Below the pieces are notes generated by a model that searched no databases, was not told where the DNA came from, and saw nothing but the letters and a program-made list of their open reading frames with translations. From JBCBJX01 sp038522735 (GTDB lineage: Bacteria; Pseudomonadota; Alphaproteobacteria; Caulobacterales; Parvularculaceae): DNA of 37,238 bases. The position numbers were made by a program, and so were the translations under genes. Positions 37,081 to 37,238 of the stretch are shown here, piece by piece; positions within the stretch are counted from its first letter, which is position 1; every line of letters starts with the position of its first letter. The stretch lies in assembly GCA_038522735.1 (NCBI GenBank), contig JBCBJX010000021.1, positions 1 through 37,238 on the forward strand. The letters run 5' to 3'.

Positions 37081-37238
37081 TCGGGAATGTAGAATAACGC
37101 GCCCTGTTGGGGGCGCGCGGACTGTCGGGCGCCCTCGGCGACGGCGATCACGGCAGCCGCGGCGGCGTCGATGCGGCCGGTCGAGCGGGCCTTCGCGAGC
37201 TTCATGTTGTTGGCCGGATCGCGCAGGCAGGTCGTGTC
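37077..37238 (-). CDS. terL: Terminase large subunit, C-terminal fragment (cut by window)
   Basis: The last 53 residues, ending in TGA that overlaps the HNH start. The sequence RDPANNMKLAKARSTGRIDA (about 7-26), then AAAAVIAVAEGARQ, corresponds to the final 'D-x-x-x-N-x-K-x-x-K-x-x-x-x-x-RID-x-x-x-A-x-x-M-A' part of HK97-type TerL nuclease domains, where Asp is a metal ligand. The rest lies beyond 37238. Confidence 0.8.
   Translation of the reverse strand, partial: DTTCLRDPANNMKLAKARSTGRIDAAAAAVIAVAEGARQSARPQQGALFYIPE

Larger units (their letters stand above)
30207..37238 (-). mobile_element. Tail-less HK97-type head cassette with integrase (satellite-like element 2)
   Basis: All recognised genes lie on the minus strand from TerL (37077 onward) to integrase (30307). 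Packaging and head genes are complete as far as seen (TerL, HNH, capsid, protease, portal, connector, adaptor), but the adaptor is followed directly by a small ORF, a regulator and the integrase, with no tail gene. Known capsid-forming phage-inducible islands carry such a set and use helper tails. The far end lies beyond the window, so tail genes upstream of TerL cannot be excluded; a degraded HK97-type prophage is the alternative. Confidence 0.6.

Noticed and set aside
1..37238. CRISPR array, rRNA or insertion sequence
   Set aside because: No regularly spaced repeats with spacers, no rRNA-like sequence, and no transposase with terminal repeats were seen.

Overview
The window is GC-rich DNA made almost entirely of tightly packed, overlapping phage genes. 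It looks like two mobile elements sitting head to tail in an alphaproteobacterial-type chromosome. The host guess rests on high GC, the style of the DUF1376 replication gene, and a Trp-tRNA (anticodon CCA) 3' fragment used as attachment site; no host gene is visible, so species cannot be given.

Element 1 (about 1-30260) is most of a P22-like (short-tailed) prophage; its left end, and probably its integrase, lie outside the window. Bases 1-4190 carry small DNA-binding proteins, a DnaA-C-like protein and a DUF1376 replication initiator with a candidate origin inside the gene. Bases 4181-16528 are packaging and virion genes: an Ig-like adaptor, TerS, TerL, P22-type portal, scaffold, N4-gp56-like coat, gp4- and gp10-like DNA stabilisation proteins, a GNAT-like protein and three ejection-type proteins, closed by a strong terminator at 16651. 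Bases 16699-24083 encode a beta-helix tailspike and further fibre or receptor-binding proteins, including one of 1000 residues. Bases 24085-25773 are a lysis cassette: M15 peptidase endolysin, two membrane proteins and nested Rz/Rz1 spanins. A leftward operon of five tiny genes (25869-26976) diverges, across a dyad-rich control region (27026-27094), from a catalytically dead serine-recombinase-like protein. Then follow nine tiny rightward ORFs with recurrent translation-initiation modules and a 73-bp perfect repeat, and two leftward membrane proteins next to the att site.

At 30207-30260 lies the 3' part of a Trp-tRNA without its 5' half: the right att of element 1 and, at the same time, the left att of element 2.

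Element 2 (30207 to beyond 37238) has every recognised gene on the minus strand. Read in transcription order: TerL (C-terminus only), HNH nuclease, HK97-fold capsid, prohead protease, a small membrane protein in an AT-richer patch, portal, head-tail connector, head-tail adaptor, a small ORF, a MerR/AlpA-like regulator, a small ORF and a tyrosine integrase. No tail gene follows the adaptor; the cassette runs straight into regulator and integrase. This is the content expected of a capsid-forming, tail-less satellite (cf-PICI-like) or a stripped head-only prophage, and it is the most interesting system in the window. Several element 2 details are odd: the integrase has Gln where the first catalytic Arg is expected, the adaptor ORF runs 139 nt into the next gene, and the protease lacks a good start and may be frameshifted.
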